Below, one piece after another: positions 54,577-62,198 of a stretch of 64,000 nucleotides of DNA (its first letter is position 1; each line of letters opens with the position of its first letter). A model generated the notes under the pieces. The model ran no database searches and was not told the origin of the DNA. It was given only the letters and a program-made list of their open reading frames with translations. Source of the DNA: an uncultured Bryobacterales bacterium (GTDB lineage Bacteria > Acidobacteriota > Terriglobia > Bryobacterales > UBA6623); assembly GCA_958295955.1 (NCBI GenBank), contig OY282420.1, positions 276,236 to 340,235 of the forward strand, read 5' to 3'. A program made the translations under genes and the position numbers.

Positions 54577-55323
54577 TTACCTTGCGGGCGCCGCAAGCAG
54601 CATCAGAACGGCGCCGCGGGCGGGCGTATCTCCCGGCGAGACCGCGATTTCCGCAACGACGGCATCCCGGGGGGCGCGCAGAACAAACGTATCCGCGAGA
54701 GCATCGAGGCGTTCGAACATGCGCCGGGCCTGGGCCAGACTTCGGCTCTCCGGGCGAACATCGGGAACGGGAAGCCGGTCGGCCGCCTCCCGAGCGGACT
54801 TGGCCTCCAGTCTGCGGGACTCCATATCTTGCTTGCGCCGCTCGTATTCGACACGCGCCAGCAGCCCCTCGTCGAACAACTCTTGCCAACGCGCGAAGTC
54901 TTGCAATGCGGCCCGATAGTCCGTTTCCAGGCGGCGGACGGCCTCCGCGCGAACCCGCGCCTCGGTTTGCCTTGCGGCGGCGGACCGTGCTTCCACCGCT
55001 GCGGCGTCCGCCTCCAGCCGCCGCAGTTCATCCTGCGCCGCGGCGCGCTTGCCGGCAATAGCCAAATCGCGCAGCACGAGCAGGGGCTGCCCTGCCGCGA
55101 TTCCGTCGCCGGCCGCAACGGGCGCCTCAAGCACCTTGGCGAGACGCGGGGTGCGGATAGCGATCGTTTCGCGGGCAACCGAGCGCGCGGGAAGCGGCAT
55201 CCGCTCCGCCAGCGGCGTTGCCGCGGGCGGGGTAACGGCCCGTCTCTGCCCGCGGGGAAACGGAACGGACAGCACGGCAAGCGCCAAGCCGACCGCCGTC
55301 AGATTTGCAATGACCGCGCCCAA
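54577..55323 (-). CDS. HlyD-type membrane fusion (periplasmic adaptor) protein
   Basis: This 248-aa protein has an N-terminal membrane anchor (AVIANLTAVGLALAVLSVPF). The lipoyl-like first half follows (SVARETIAIRTPRLAKVLEA, VAAGDGIAAGQPLLVLRDLA), then a coiled-coil hairpin (about 95-205, rich in Glu/Arg/Ala). The second lipoyl half is ADTFVLRAPRDAVVAEIAVS, PGDTPARGAVLMLL. It ends there, without the usual beta-barrel and membrane-proximal domains, so it is a short adaptor. It lies between ubiD and the ABC ATPase, as an adaptor for a transporter would. Confidence 0.8.
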   Translation of the reverse strand: MGAVIANLTAVGLALAVLSVPFPRGQRRAVTPPAATPLAERMPLPARSVARETIAIRTPRLAKVLEAPVAAGDGIAAGQPLLVLRDLAIAGKRAAAQDELRRLEADAAAVEARSAAARQTEARVRAEAVRRLETDYRAALQDFARWQELFDEGLLARVEYERRKQDMESRRLEAKSAREAADRLPVPDVRPESRSLAQARRMFERLDALADTFVLRAPRDAVVAEIAVSPGDTPARGAVLMLLAAPAR

Positions 55324-55332
55324 CTGCCCGCC

Positions 55333-56793
55333 TCAGTCCGCTCTTTCGATCCCCAATTGCTCCCAGATCGGATCGACCCGCGCCTTGACGGCCTCGTCCA
55401 TCTCGATCAGGTCGGGCCAGGGCCGCCGAAACCCTTCCTGCGGCCACTTTTTCGTAGCGTCGATACCGACCTTCGAGCCGTAATCCGCAAGCCGGCTCGA
55501 GTGGTCGAGCGAATCGATCGGGCCGAGCGTGAATTGCAGGTCGCGCTCGGGGTCGATGTTGTTCAGAGCGCGGAACGCCGTTTCGCTGTAATTCTGAACG
55601 TCGACGTCGTGATCGACCACGACGATGCACTTGGTGAACATCGCCTGCCCCAGCCCCCAGATCGCGCTCATCACCTTGCGCGCGTGGCCGGGATAGGACT
55701 TGCGAATCGACACCAGCATCAAATTGTGAAAGACGCCCTCCGGGGGCATGGCCATATCGACGATCTCGGGAAGCTGCAAACGAAGCAGGGGCAGGAAAAC
55801 CCGCTCGATCGTCTTGCCCATGTAGTAGTCTTCCATCGGGGGCTTGCCGACAATGGTCGTCGCATAGATCGGATTCTTGCGCTGGGTGATGCACTCCACG
55901 TGAAAAACGGGATACTCGTCGGCCAGCGAATAGTAGCCGGTGTGATCCCCGAACGGCCCCTCGGTGCGCAACTCGCCGAGCGTCACGCGGCCTTCGAGAA
56001 CGATCTCGGCGTTCGCCGGAACTTCGAGATCGACTGTCTTGCACTTGACCATCTCGACGGGCTTGTTGCGCATGAAACCGGCAAACAGCATCTCGTCGAG
56101 GTCGGGAGGCAGCGGTAGAATCGCGGAAAACACGGTCGCGGGGTCCGCGCCGATGGCGACGGCGACATCCATGCGCGTCTCGCGGCCCTCGGACGCCAGC
56201 CGCCGGTAGTGCTCGGCGCCCTGTTTGTGGGTCTGCCAGTGCATGCCGGTCGTGCGCTCGTCGAAGACCTGCAAGCGGTACATGCCGCAATTGCGCTTGC
56301 CGCTAATCGGATTCCGCGAAAAGACCATGGGCAGCGTGATGAACGGCCCCGCGTCTTGGGGCCAGCAGGTCAGCACGGGGTAGTCGTAAAGCGAAAAATT
56401 TTCGGTTTTCACGACTTCCTGGCAAGCGCCCGAGCGCACTTCACGCGGGAAAAAGTTGCCGATCTCCGCCAGTTTCGGCAGCATCTTGAGCTTGCCGACA
56501 AGCCCTTGCGGGGTCTTCATCTCGAGGTACTCGGCGATGCGGTCCGCCAAGGACTGCACGTCATCGACTTCCAGCGCCAACTCCATCTTGCGCATCGAGG
56601 CGAAGGCGTTGATCAGCACCGGGATCGTATGGCCGCGGGGGTTCTCGAAAAGGAGCGCCGGGCCGCCGCTCTTCACCGCCCGGTCGGCCAACTCGGCGAT
56701 CTCCAGGGCGGGATCGACCTCGGCGGAGACGCGCTGGAGCTCGCCGTGTTTCTCCAACGTCTCGATGAAATTTCTCAGATTGGAGTACGCCAT
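55333..56793 (-). CDS. UbiD family decarboxylase
   Basis: This 486-aa protein begins MAYSNLRNFIETLEKHGELQ. The UbiD prFMN-binding core includes ALLFENPRGHTIPVLINAFA, FITLPMVFSRNPISGKRNCG, MYRLQVFDERTTGMHWQTHK, AIGADPATVFSAILPLPPDL, LRTEGPFGDHTGYYSLADEY and KSYPGHARKVMSAIWGLGQA. Such enzymes use prenylated FMN to (de)carboxylate aromatic acids, for example in menaquinone or ubiquinone synthesis. It heads the operon with the adaptor, ABC ATPase and HpnI. The cofactor maker UbiX is not in the window. Confidence 0.93.
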   Translation of the reverse strand: MAYSNLRNFIETLEKHGELQRVSAEVDPALEIAELADRAVKSGGPALLFENPRGHTIPVLINAFASMRKMELALEVDDVQSLADRIAEYLEMKTPQGLVGKLKMLPKLAEIGNFFPREVRSGACQEVVKTENFSLYDYPVLTCWPQDAGPFITLPMVFSRNPISGKRNCGMYRLQVFDERTTGMHWQTHKQGAEHYRRLASEGRETRMDVAVAIGADPATVFSAILPLPPDLDEMLFAGFMRNKPVEMVKCKTVDLEVPANAEIVLEGRVTLGELRTEGPFGDHTGYYSLADEYPVFHVECITQRKNPIYATTIVGKPPMEDYYMGKTIERVFLPLLRLQLPEIVDMAMPPEGVFHNLMLVSIRKSYPGHARKVMSAIWGLGQAMFTKCIVVVDHDVDVQNYSETAFRALNNIDPERDLQFTLGPIDSLDHSSRLADYGSKVGIDATKKWPQEGFRRPWPDLIEMDEAVKARVDPIWEQLGIERAD

Positions 56794-56915
56794 GGAACCA
56801 TTAACCCATCAAGCTAGCAAACAGCGGCTTGCCAAATCCGCGCGCCCGACGGTTTGCAAGCCGCGGGTGCTCCGACAGTCCATGGCGCGGGCGCGGCGGC
56901 CCGCTCGAGTATCGA

Positions 56916-57386
56916 CTATCGAGAGGGCGCGTTGCGGGCGATGACGAAGTCGCGCTCGTACATTTCGAAGACGGTGGGCGCGAGCCCCAGACGCCGGTAG
57001 GCCGCCTGCGCGGCCACGTTATTCCTTTCGACATAAAGGCGCACGCCGCAGACGTTCTCGTCCTCGGCGAGCTCGAGAATTCGGCCGTACAGAGCGCTCA
57101 ACACGCCCAGCCGCCGATATTCCGGAAGCACGTAAACGCTTTGCAGCCACCAGAAGGTCCCGTTGCGCCAGTCGCTCCATTCGTAAGTAAGCCCTGACTG
57201 CCCGATCGCCGAGCCGGCGGCTTCCGCCAGCAAATAGAAGCCGCGGCTCTTGGCGCACAGCAAACCGTTGACGCCTGCCCGCAGGCGATCCCGGTCGAGA
57301 TTCACGCCTTCCGACTCGCGGGCCAGCCGAGCATTGAATTCGACGATCGTCTCCAGATCCGCCGGCTGCGCCAAGCGAATAGTCAT
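56916..57386 (-). CDS. GNAT family N-acetyltransferase
   Basis: This 156-aa protein, MTIRLAQPADLETIVEFNAR, has a GNAT acetyl-CoA loop (LQSVYVLPEYRRLGVLSALY: V-x-P-x-R-R-x-G-V) and the following YVERNNVAAQAAYRRLGL. It transfers an acetyl group to an unknown amine. ATG 57386 is the clear domain start; a GTG 15 codons further upstream (VKPEREN) is possible. On the minus strand a TACACT hexamer in the upstream spacer could be the -10. The 230-bp region up to the methyltransferase gene holds no gene. Confidence 0.88.
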   Translation of the reverse strand: MTIRLAQPADLETIVEFNARLARESEGVNLDRDRLRAGVNGLLCAKSRGFYLLAEAAGSAIGQSGLTYEWSDWRNGTFWWLQSVYVLPEYRRLGVLSALYGRILELAEDENVCGVRLYVERNNVAAQAAYRRLGLAPTVFEMYERDFVIARNAPSR

Positions 57387-57616
57387 CTTGTCCGCATCGG
57401 GGCGTTCCGAGTTTTCGCGTTCGGGCTTCACGATGTTTTTAGTGTAGCAAGCGCCCGCAACTACGCCGGCGGATCGTCTTTTCCAATACAAGACGAGTCC
57501 TTTATCCGGACCGAAAGCGCCGCTCAAATCATTCGACTCACTCAAAATTTGCCGTAGGCTAACTTCTGAGACAGCACACCGGCAAATGGCAGCGGCAATC
57601 CGCCATGCAATCTACG

Positions 57617-58606
57617 TTAACCGTCAGCCGATGTTTGGGGATGGGGCTGCAAGAACCTGTGGAATAGACCAATATACGAGTTCATTTCGGTGAAATGACT
57701 CCCCGGTTGTCTTATGCGCCGTGATTCATTGGCCTGTCCGGCTCGTTTGAGCGATAGAGCAAGAGCCGAAGACAAATACAGCGATTCGTATGTAACATCC
57801 GACCGCCCCAGAAGCGTTGCCTGCGTCGATCTGCCGGCATGCACTTCCAGTTGAGTCAGGTTCAGCCGGTCCGGAAGCGGTTCGCCATATGTTTTCGTAC
57901 CGGTTCTACCGTCGTACGACACGGCAAACATGATGTTTCGGTCATTGAGATCGGAAAGCCGGCCGCAGAATTCATCATGATCGACCTTTGGAAGATAACG
58001 TTGATCGCGATTTCCGCAAACGCCCCGATACGGCGGGTCCATGTATATGAGATCGTCTTTGGCGCAGTCTTTGAGAACATCCTTGTAATCCCAAGACGTG
58101 AGCTGCGTTCGCCCGCGCAACAGATGGGAAGCATGGCTGATTCGCCGGCGCATTTCCGATGGGCGGGCGCCCTTGCGTCGATTGTCCGGCGTATTGTTGA
58201 ACTCGCCGTTCGCGTTGTACCGAATTGAAGCCTTGACGCAGCGGGCAAGCAGGTACAAGAAGTCTGCGGGATCGTGACGACCGTTGAAGCGCCGGCGCAC
58301 TTCATCGAAATACTCGCGTTCCCTACCGAGTTGGTCGTTCCATAGATGTGCGTATCGATCGGCGATCTCACCAGGCCGATGAATGATCTCCCGCCACAAT
58401 CGGATCAATGGAGAATGCGCATCATTGATCCAAAAACCGTCGGCGCAGCGGCGCGCGGCAACCATGATGGATAGTGCGGCGGAACCGGCGAACGGCTCTA
58501 CGAAACGGGACATTCGGGCTGGAAGGTATTGCAGGATCGTTGGGGCGATCCGGCGCTTGCTTCCCTGATAGGGGATTGGCTGCGGCACATCGTTGGGGCC
58601 GTACAT
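57617..58606 (-). CDS. D12-class DNA adenine N6-methyltransferase, orphan
   Basis: This 329-aa protein has the D12/Dam-type motifs: the SAM-binding PIPYQGSKRRIAPTILQYLP (residues 10-29), FVEPFAGSAALSIM, YLLARCVKASIRYNANGEFN, and the catalytic DPPY (190-193, in IYMDPPYRGVCG). It should methylate adenine in a short DNA site. No restriction endonuclease or specificity gene is nearby. The gene and its surroundings are visibly more AT-rich than the rest of the window, and tyrosine/isoleucine codons are more frequent, which suggests acquisition by transfer. Its role could be phage protection, regulation or a former restriction system. Confidence 0.9.
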   Translation of the reverse strand: MYGPNDVPQPIPYQGSKRRIAPTILQYLPARMSRFVEPFAGSAALSIMVAARRCADGFWINDAHSPLIRLWREIIHRPGEIADRYAHLWNDQLGREREYFDEVRRRFNGRHDPADFLYLLARCVKASIRYNANGEFNNTPDNRRKGARPSEMRRRISHASHLLRGRTQLTSWDYKDVLKDCAKDDLIYMDPPYRGVCGNRDQRYLPKVDHDEFCGRLSDLNDRNIMFAVSYDGRTGTKTYGEPLPDRLNLTQLEVHAGRSTQATLLGRSDVTYESLYLSSALALSLKRAGQANESRRIRQPGSHFTEMNSYIGLFHRFLQPHPQTSADG

Positions 58607-58621
58607 CCGTATATATCTTTT

Positions 58622-59353
58622 TCAAATCCGGTTTGCGAGCCGTTGCGAACTCCCATGATTCCGCGGCTGCCGATCCCCGACGATCGCCCGGTTCAGGTAT
58701 TGGATGAACGGCGCAATCGCCTGAAAATGCTTCGTGATCGCCGCGGCGACGCCGGGCGACTCGATTTCGCTTGCGGGCAGCACGGCGCCCGCCAGGAACT
58801 GCTTGTAAACGAGCAAATCGGCAGCCGGATGGTCGCGGGGGAATCCCTTGGGAATGCGTTTGAGCCTCTCGCCCTCGATCCCCGTGAAAAGTTTTTTGAA
58901 CATACGGTTGGCGACGACCGCCCGCAACTCATCGGGATCCGCGGCGATCCTCCGGCGGATCTTCAGCAACTCCGCGGAGCCGGGCGCATAGACTCCGCCG
59001 CCGACAAGCAACTCGTCGGCGGAAAAATGAAAGTAGTACCCGGCGCCCGCGTGTTTCTCGGGACCGCGAAAGGCGAAGACCGCGGCGGCGTGAGTTTTGT
59101 ACGGGCTCTTGTCTTTCGAGAAGCGAACGTCGCGATAGATGCGGTACACCGCCTTGCGCGGATCGGTCACGTACCCGGGCGAGCAGCGGTCCAGCTCGGT
59201 TCCCAACTCATGGACCAACTCGATCAGCGGCGCGCGGACGCTTTGCTCGTATCGCGTCTTGTTCTGCAAAAACCAATCGCGGTTGTTGTTCGCGGCAAGC
59301 TCGCGGAGAAACGCTCGCGCGTCAGGCGAAAACCCCGGGAATCGTGACGGCAT
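58622..59353 (-). CDS. DUF2461 family protein
   Basis: This 243-aa protein, MPSRFPGFSPDARAFLRELA, has AANNNRDWFLQNKTRYEQSV, RAVYRIYRDVRFSKDKSPYKTH-type sequence (K-x-x-Y-R-I-Y-R-D-x-R-F-S) and GAGYYFHFSADELLVGGGVY. It has the normal length and motif set of DUF2461, whose function is unknown. ATG 59353 is chosen; the longer frame adds 23 unrelated residues. It is the first gene left of infC on the minus strand. Confidence 0.9.
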   Translation of the reverse strand: MPSRFPGFSPDARAFLRELAANNNRDWFLQNKTRYEQSVRAPLIELVHELGTELDRCSPGYVTDPRKAVYRIYRDVRFSKDKSPYKTHAAAVFAFRGPEKHAGAGYYFHFSADELLVGGGVYAPGSAELLKIRRRIAADPDELRAVVANRMFKKLFTGIEGERLKRIPKGFPRDHPAADLLVYKQFLAGAVLPASEIESPGVAAAITKHFQAIAPFIQYLNRAIVGDRQPRNHGSSQRLANRI

Positions 59354-59431
59354 GGTCGCTGCTAAAGGGGCAGTTGCGCAGCGCCGCGCGCGGACGGAAA
59401 AATCTTCGCTGCCGAGCGGCAAGGCATTCCG

Positions 59432-60067
59432 CTAAGAGGCGGCGGCGCCGGGTTGGCCGGGAGCTTCAGTATCCGCGGCGGGCGGAGGAGCCGCGGCAAC
59501 GTTCTTCTTCGCCTTCGCCGGCCTTTTCTGATTTTTCTTGGGGCCGATCATCATGCTCATGGAGCGGCCCTCGATACGCGGCGTCGTCTCGGGATTGCCG
59601 TATTCCTCAACGTCCTTCGCCAAACCTTGAAGAATCCGCTCGCCGATATCGGCGTGAGTGATTTGCCTGCCCCGAAAGAAAATCGTCGCCTTGACTTTCT
59701 TGCCTTCCTTGAGAAACCGCAGGGCGTGATTCTTCTTGAACTCGTAGTCGTGCTGGTCGGTATCCGGACGGAACTTTACCTCTTTGACTTCGACGCGCTG
59801 TTGTTTCTTCTTGGCCTCGTTCTTCTTTTTCTTCTCCAGGTAGGTGTACTCGCCATAGTCGATCACCTTGGCGATGGGCGGCATCGTATTGGGGGAAATG
59901 ACGACAAGGTCAAGCCCGAGATCTTTCGCGCGCCGGATGCCTTCCTGGGTCGGCATGACCGCCGTTTCGCCATCGGGGAAAACGACGCGCACCTCGCGGG
60001 CGCGGATCGTCTCGTTTACATTCTGTCGTCGAACCCTACGGAAAGAGCGAAAACGTCTACGAAAAAT
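59432..60067 (-). CDS. infC: translation initiation factor IF-3, apparent AUU start
   Basis: The frame encodes NVNETIRAREVRVVFPDGET and AVMPTQEGIRRAKDLGLDLV at the N-terminal domain. PPIAKVIDYGEYTYLEKKKK and the C-terminal domain (VKEVKFRPDTDQHDYEFKKN, ATIFFRGRQITHADIG, GRSMSMMIGP) follow. IF-3 controls start-codon fidelity on the 30S subunit. Family sequence continues upstream of the first conventional start (GTG 59992) through a basic stretch, FRRRFRSFRRVRRQ, back to an ATT at 60067. That ATT lies 7 nt after a strong Shine-Dalgarno AAGGAG (60075-60080) and just inside an in-frame stop, so it is the only fitting start. An AUU start is the known device by which IF-3 represses its own mRNA. 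The product would be 211 aa with an Ala/Pro-rich tail. Confidence 0.92.
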   Translation of the reverse strand: MFRRRFRSFRRVRRQNVNETIRAREVRVVFPDGETAVMPTQEGIRRAKDLGLDLVVISPNTMPPIAKVIDYGEYTYLEKKKKNEAKKKQQRVEVKEVKFRPDTDQHDYEFKKNHALRFLKEGKKVKATIFFRGRQITHADIGERILQGLAKDVEEYGNPETTPRIEGRSMSMMIGPKKNQKRPAKAKKNVAAAPPPAADTEAPGQPGAAAS

Positions 60068-60384
60068 GAGTCATCTCCTTGAATTGGCGTCGGGAGGGCA
60101 TGGCGAGCGATGAAAAGCGGCTCCCGCATCTCGCGGCAAGCGCAGCCCCCACTGATTCATAGATTCATCGCACCGCCGACAGCGCCCGCAGAAACCGGAG
60201 TCGGCCGCTCGCCGGCGGCGCTCAAATTTCATGCCAGCGTTGTCATGGTAGCACGAAAGCCGAATTGTCAAGTTTCGCCAACCCAAAGTTTCGCCCCAAG
60301 GCCGCGCGGCGGCCTGCTTGACAACAAAAATCGAGCGCGCCTAACATAGGTCTGCGGCTGCCTGCCGCATGCGGCCGAACGCGC
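60068..60384. other. divergent intergenic region between infC and HU gene
   Basis: These 317 bases hold no gene. On the minus strand they contain the infC Shine-Dalgarno and a five-codon open frame (ATG ACT CAT TTT TCG TAG) that starts right at the end of the Shine-Dalgarno. On the plus strand they carry the promoter of the HU gene at 60318-60347. Confidence 0.7.
60318..60347 (+). promoter_or_regulatory. sigma-70-type promoter of the HU gene
   Basis: A perfect -35 TTGACA (60318-60323) and a -10 TAACAT (60342-60347) are 18 bp apart. This is the best consensus promoter seen in the window, and the HU start codon is 37 bp after the -10. Confidence 0.7.
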
Positions 60385-60651
60385 ATGATCAAGTACGACA
60401 TCGTCAACCACGTTGTAAACCGCACGGGTCTGAGCAAGACCAGAGCCGAGATGGCTATCCAGGCCGTATTCGATTCCATGAAGCGCGCGTTGGAAAACGG
60501 CGAGCGCATCGAGTTGCGCGGATTCGGGATATTCAACGTCCGCCCGCGCAAGACGGGCATCGGCCGCAACCCGCGCACCGGCGAAGAAGTGATCATCTCG
60601 CCGGGCAAGGCCGTGCGTTTCAAGCCGGGGAAAGACCTGCAATCGCTATAG
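60385..60651 (+). CDS. HU/IHF family DNA-binding protein
   Basis: This 88-aa protein, IKYDIVNHVVNRTGLSKTRA, has RIELRGFGIFNVRPRKTGIG and RNPRTGEEVIISPGKAVRFK, PGKDL at the end. It has the full DNABII fold with the beta-arm signature RNPRTGE and the conserved arm-tip proline in NPRTG. It bends DNA in the nucleoid. It cannot be told from sequence whether it is homodimeric HU or an IHF-like subunit. It has its own strong promoter. Confidence 0.94.
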   Translation: MIKYDIVNHVVNRTGLSKTRAEMAIQAVFDSMKRALENGERIELRGFGIFNVRPRKTGIGRNPRTGEEVIISPGKAVRFKPGKDLQSL

Positions 60652-60681
60652 CGGTCCGCGGCTGAAGTCACGCGGGCGGCG

Positions 60682-61416
60682 TCACGCGTATTTCTGAATC
60701 GTGGGCGTGATCACCATCTCCGGGATGCAGGCCCGCGGGTGCAGAGTCGCCGCCAGCAGCGCGGCTTGAGCCAGATCTTCCGGCTGCAGCATCGCGGCCC
60801 GCCGGGCGGCGTCGGGAACGACCGGGCGGTTATCCAGAATCGGGGTATTCACTTCGCCCGGACAGATCACGCAGGAACGGATGCCGCGGCCGCCTTCTTC
60901 GAGATGCGCCGCCAAACCCAACGAACGCACGCCGTGCTTGCTGGCGCTGTAACCGGCGCCGGCGATCGCCGCCGTGCGCACGCCGGCGGTCGAGGAGATG
61001 GTAATCAACACGCCGTCCCGCCGCTCGCGCATCAACGGCAGAACCGCGCGCATCAGATAGAACGGCCCGTTCAGGTTCACCGCCACCATGCGCTCGAAAT
61101 CCTCGGGCGACAATTCATCGAGGGCGCGCGCGGGGACGTTCGTGCCGGCGTTGTTGACGAGAATATCGATCTGCGGCAGGACGCCGGCAGCGAAGGCAAC
61201 CATAGCCTCCGCCGCTTCGCGGTCGGAGACGTCCAACGCATAGGGATGGAGGCGGCCGCCCGCCGGACCCGCTGCGGCCTTCGCCCGTTCCAGCTTGGCC
61301 GGCGTCCGGCCGACGGTGACGACCGCCGCGCCCTCCTCGGCGAAACAGCGCGCCACGGCCTCGCCGATCCCGCTTCCGGCGCCGGTCACGATTGCGCCTT
61401 TCCCTTGCAGCCTCAT
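60682..61416 (-). CDS. SDR family NAD(P)-dependent oxidoreductase
   Basis: This 244-aa classical short-chain dehydrogenase has the cofactor motif TGAGSGIGEAVARCFAEEGA (T-G-x3-G-x-G), DILVNNAGTNVP (NNAG), the catalytic Ser (LITISSTAGVRTAA) and the Y-x-x-x-K (GYSASKHGVRSLG). CPGEVNTPIL follows. The Arg in the first loop after the glycine motif (VGRTPAKLER) suggests preference for NADP. The substrate is unknown. It is divergent from the two-component genes. Confidence 0.92.
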   Translation of the reverse strand: MRLQGKGAIVTGAGSGIGEAVARCFAEEGAAVVTVGRTPAKLERAKAAAGPAGGRLHPYALDVSDREAAEAMVAFAAGVLPQIDILVNNAGTNVPARALDELSPEDFERMVAVNLNGPFYLMRAVLPLMRERRDGVLITISSTAGVRTAAIAGAGYSASKHGVRSLGLAAHLEEGGRGIRSCVICPGEVNTPILDNRPVVPDAARRAAMLQPEDLAQAALLAATLHPRACIPEMVITPTIQKYA

Positions 61417-61486
61417 CCTCTTGCCTCCCGCGATCGAGCAGGACCCGCCCCGCCGCCCAAGCGAACGGCGGGCGGTCCAAGCCGAT

Positions 61487-61492
61487 TATAAT
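61487..61492 (+). promoter_or_regulatory. -10 element of the two-component operon
   Basis: A consensus TATAAT lies 16 nt before the response-regulator ATG. GGAG at 61500-61503 follows as the Shine-Dalgarno, so the leader is only about 10 nt. No clear -35 is visible. Confidence 0.5.
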
Positions 61493-61508
61493 AGCCCCTG
61501 GAGCTTCC

Positions 61509-62198
61509 ATGAAGCAGACCATCGTCGTCATCGAAGACGATCAGGACCTGTGTACGCTGCTCGCGTACAACCTGAGCCGCGCGGGCTACGACGTGCAAAC
61601 CCTGCATCGCCTGCAGGGCGCCCCGGAATTGATTCAGGCTTCTGCGCCAAGCCTGATCATTCTGGACGTGATGCTGCCGGACGGCGACGGTTTCGATTTT
61701 TGCCGCAGACTGCAGCGCGACCCGCTGCTCGGCGGCATACCGATCTTCTTCCTGACTGCGCGAACGCAGGAAATCGACCGCGTCCTGGGGCTGGAAATAG
61801 GCGGCGACGACTACATTACAAAGCCGTTCAGCCCGCGCGAACTCATCGCGCGCGTGAAGGCTCGCCTGCGCCGCTCGGACGAGCCGGCGGAAAAACCTCT
61901 CGAAGCCGGCGGCTTGAAAATCGATCCGAGTTCCCGCCGGGCCAGCCTTGACGGCAAGCCGCTCGATCTCACGGAAACGGAATTTTCCATCCTTTTGTTC
62001 TTCTGCTCTCATCCGGATCGAGCCTACACGCGCGAGCAGTTGCTCAAGCAAATCTGGGGCGACAACCACCACGTGACGCCGAGAAACGTCGACGTCCACA
62101 TTCGCCGCCTGCGGAAACGTCTGGAAATCGAACCGAGCAGCCCCAAGTGGATTCAAACATTACGCGGACACGGCTATCGCTTCGAAGTCCCGTCATGA
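61509..62198 (+). CDS. OmpR/PhoB-type response regulator
   Basis: This 229-aa protein has an N-terminal receiver domain (KQTIVVIEDDQDLCTLLAYN, with acidic pair D/E-D, phospho-acceptor Asp53 in LIILDVMLPDGDGF, and Lys in GGDDYITKPFSPREL). A C-terminal winged helix of the OmpR type follows (LTETEFSILLFFCSHPDRAY, TREQLLKQIWGDNHHVTPRN, VDVHIRRLRKRLE, IQTLRGHGYRFEVP). The next gene starts within its stop (ATGA), so regulator and kinase are coupled. The similarity to PhoB suggests phosphate control; a PhoD phosphatase lies at 31.8 kb. Confidence 0.95.
   Translation: MKQTIVVIEDDQDLCTLLAYNLSRAGYDVQTLHRLQGAPELIQASAPSLIILDVMLPDGDGFDFCRRLQRDPLLGGIPIFFLTARTQEIDRVLGLEIGGDDYITKPFSPRELIARVKARLRRSDEPAEKPLEAGGLKIDPSSRRASLDGKPLDLTETEFSILLFFCSHPDRAYTREQLLKQIWGDNHHVTPRNVDVHIRRLRKRLEIEPSSPKWIQTLRGHGYRFEVPS

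Noticed and set aside
57540..57616. Possible insertion-sequence end next to the methyltransferase
   Set aside because: No matching inverted repeat, target duplication or transposase could be seen.
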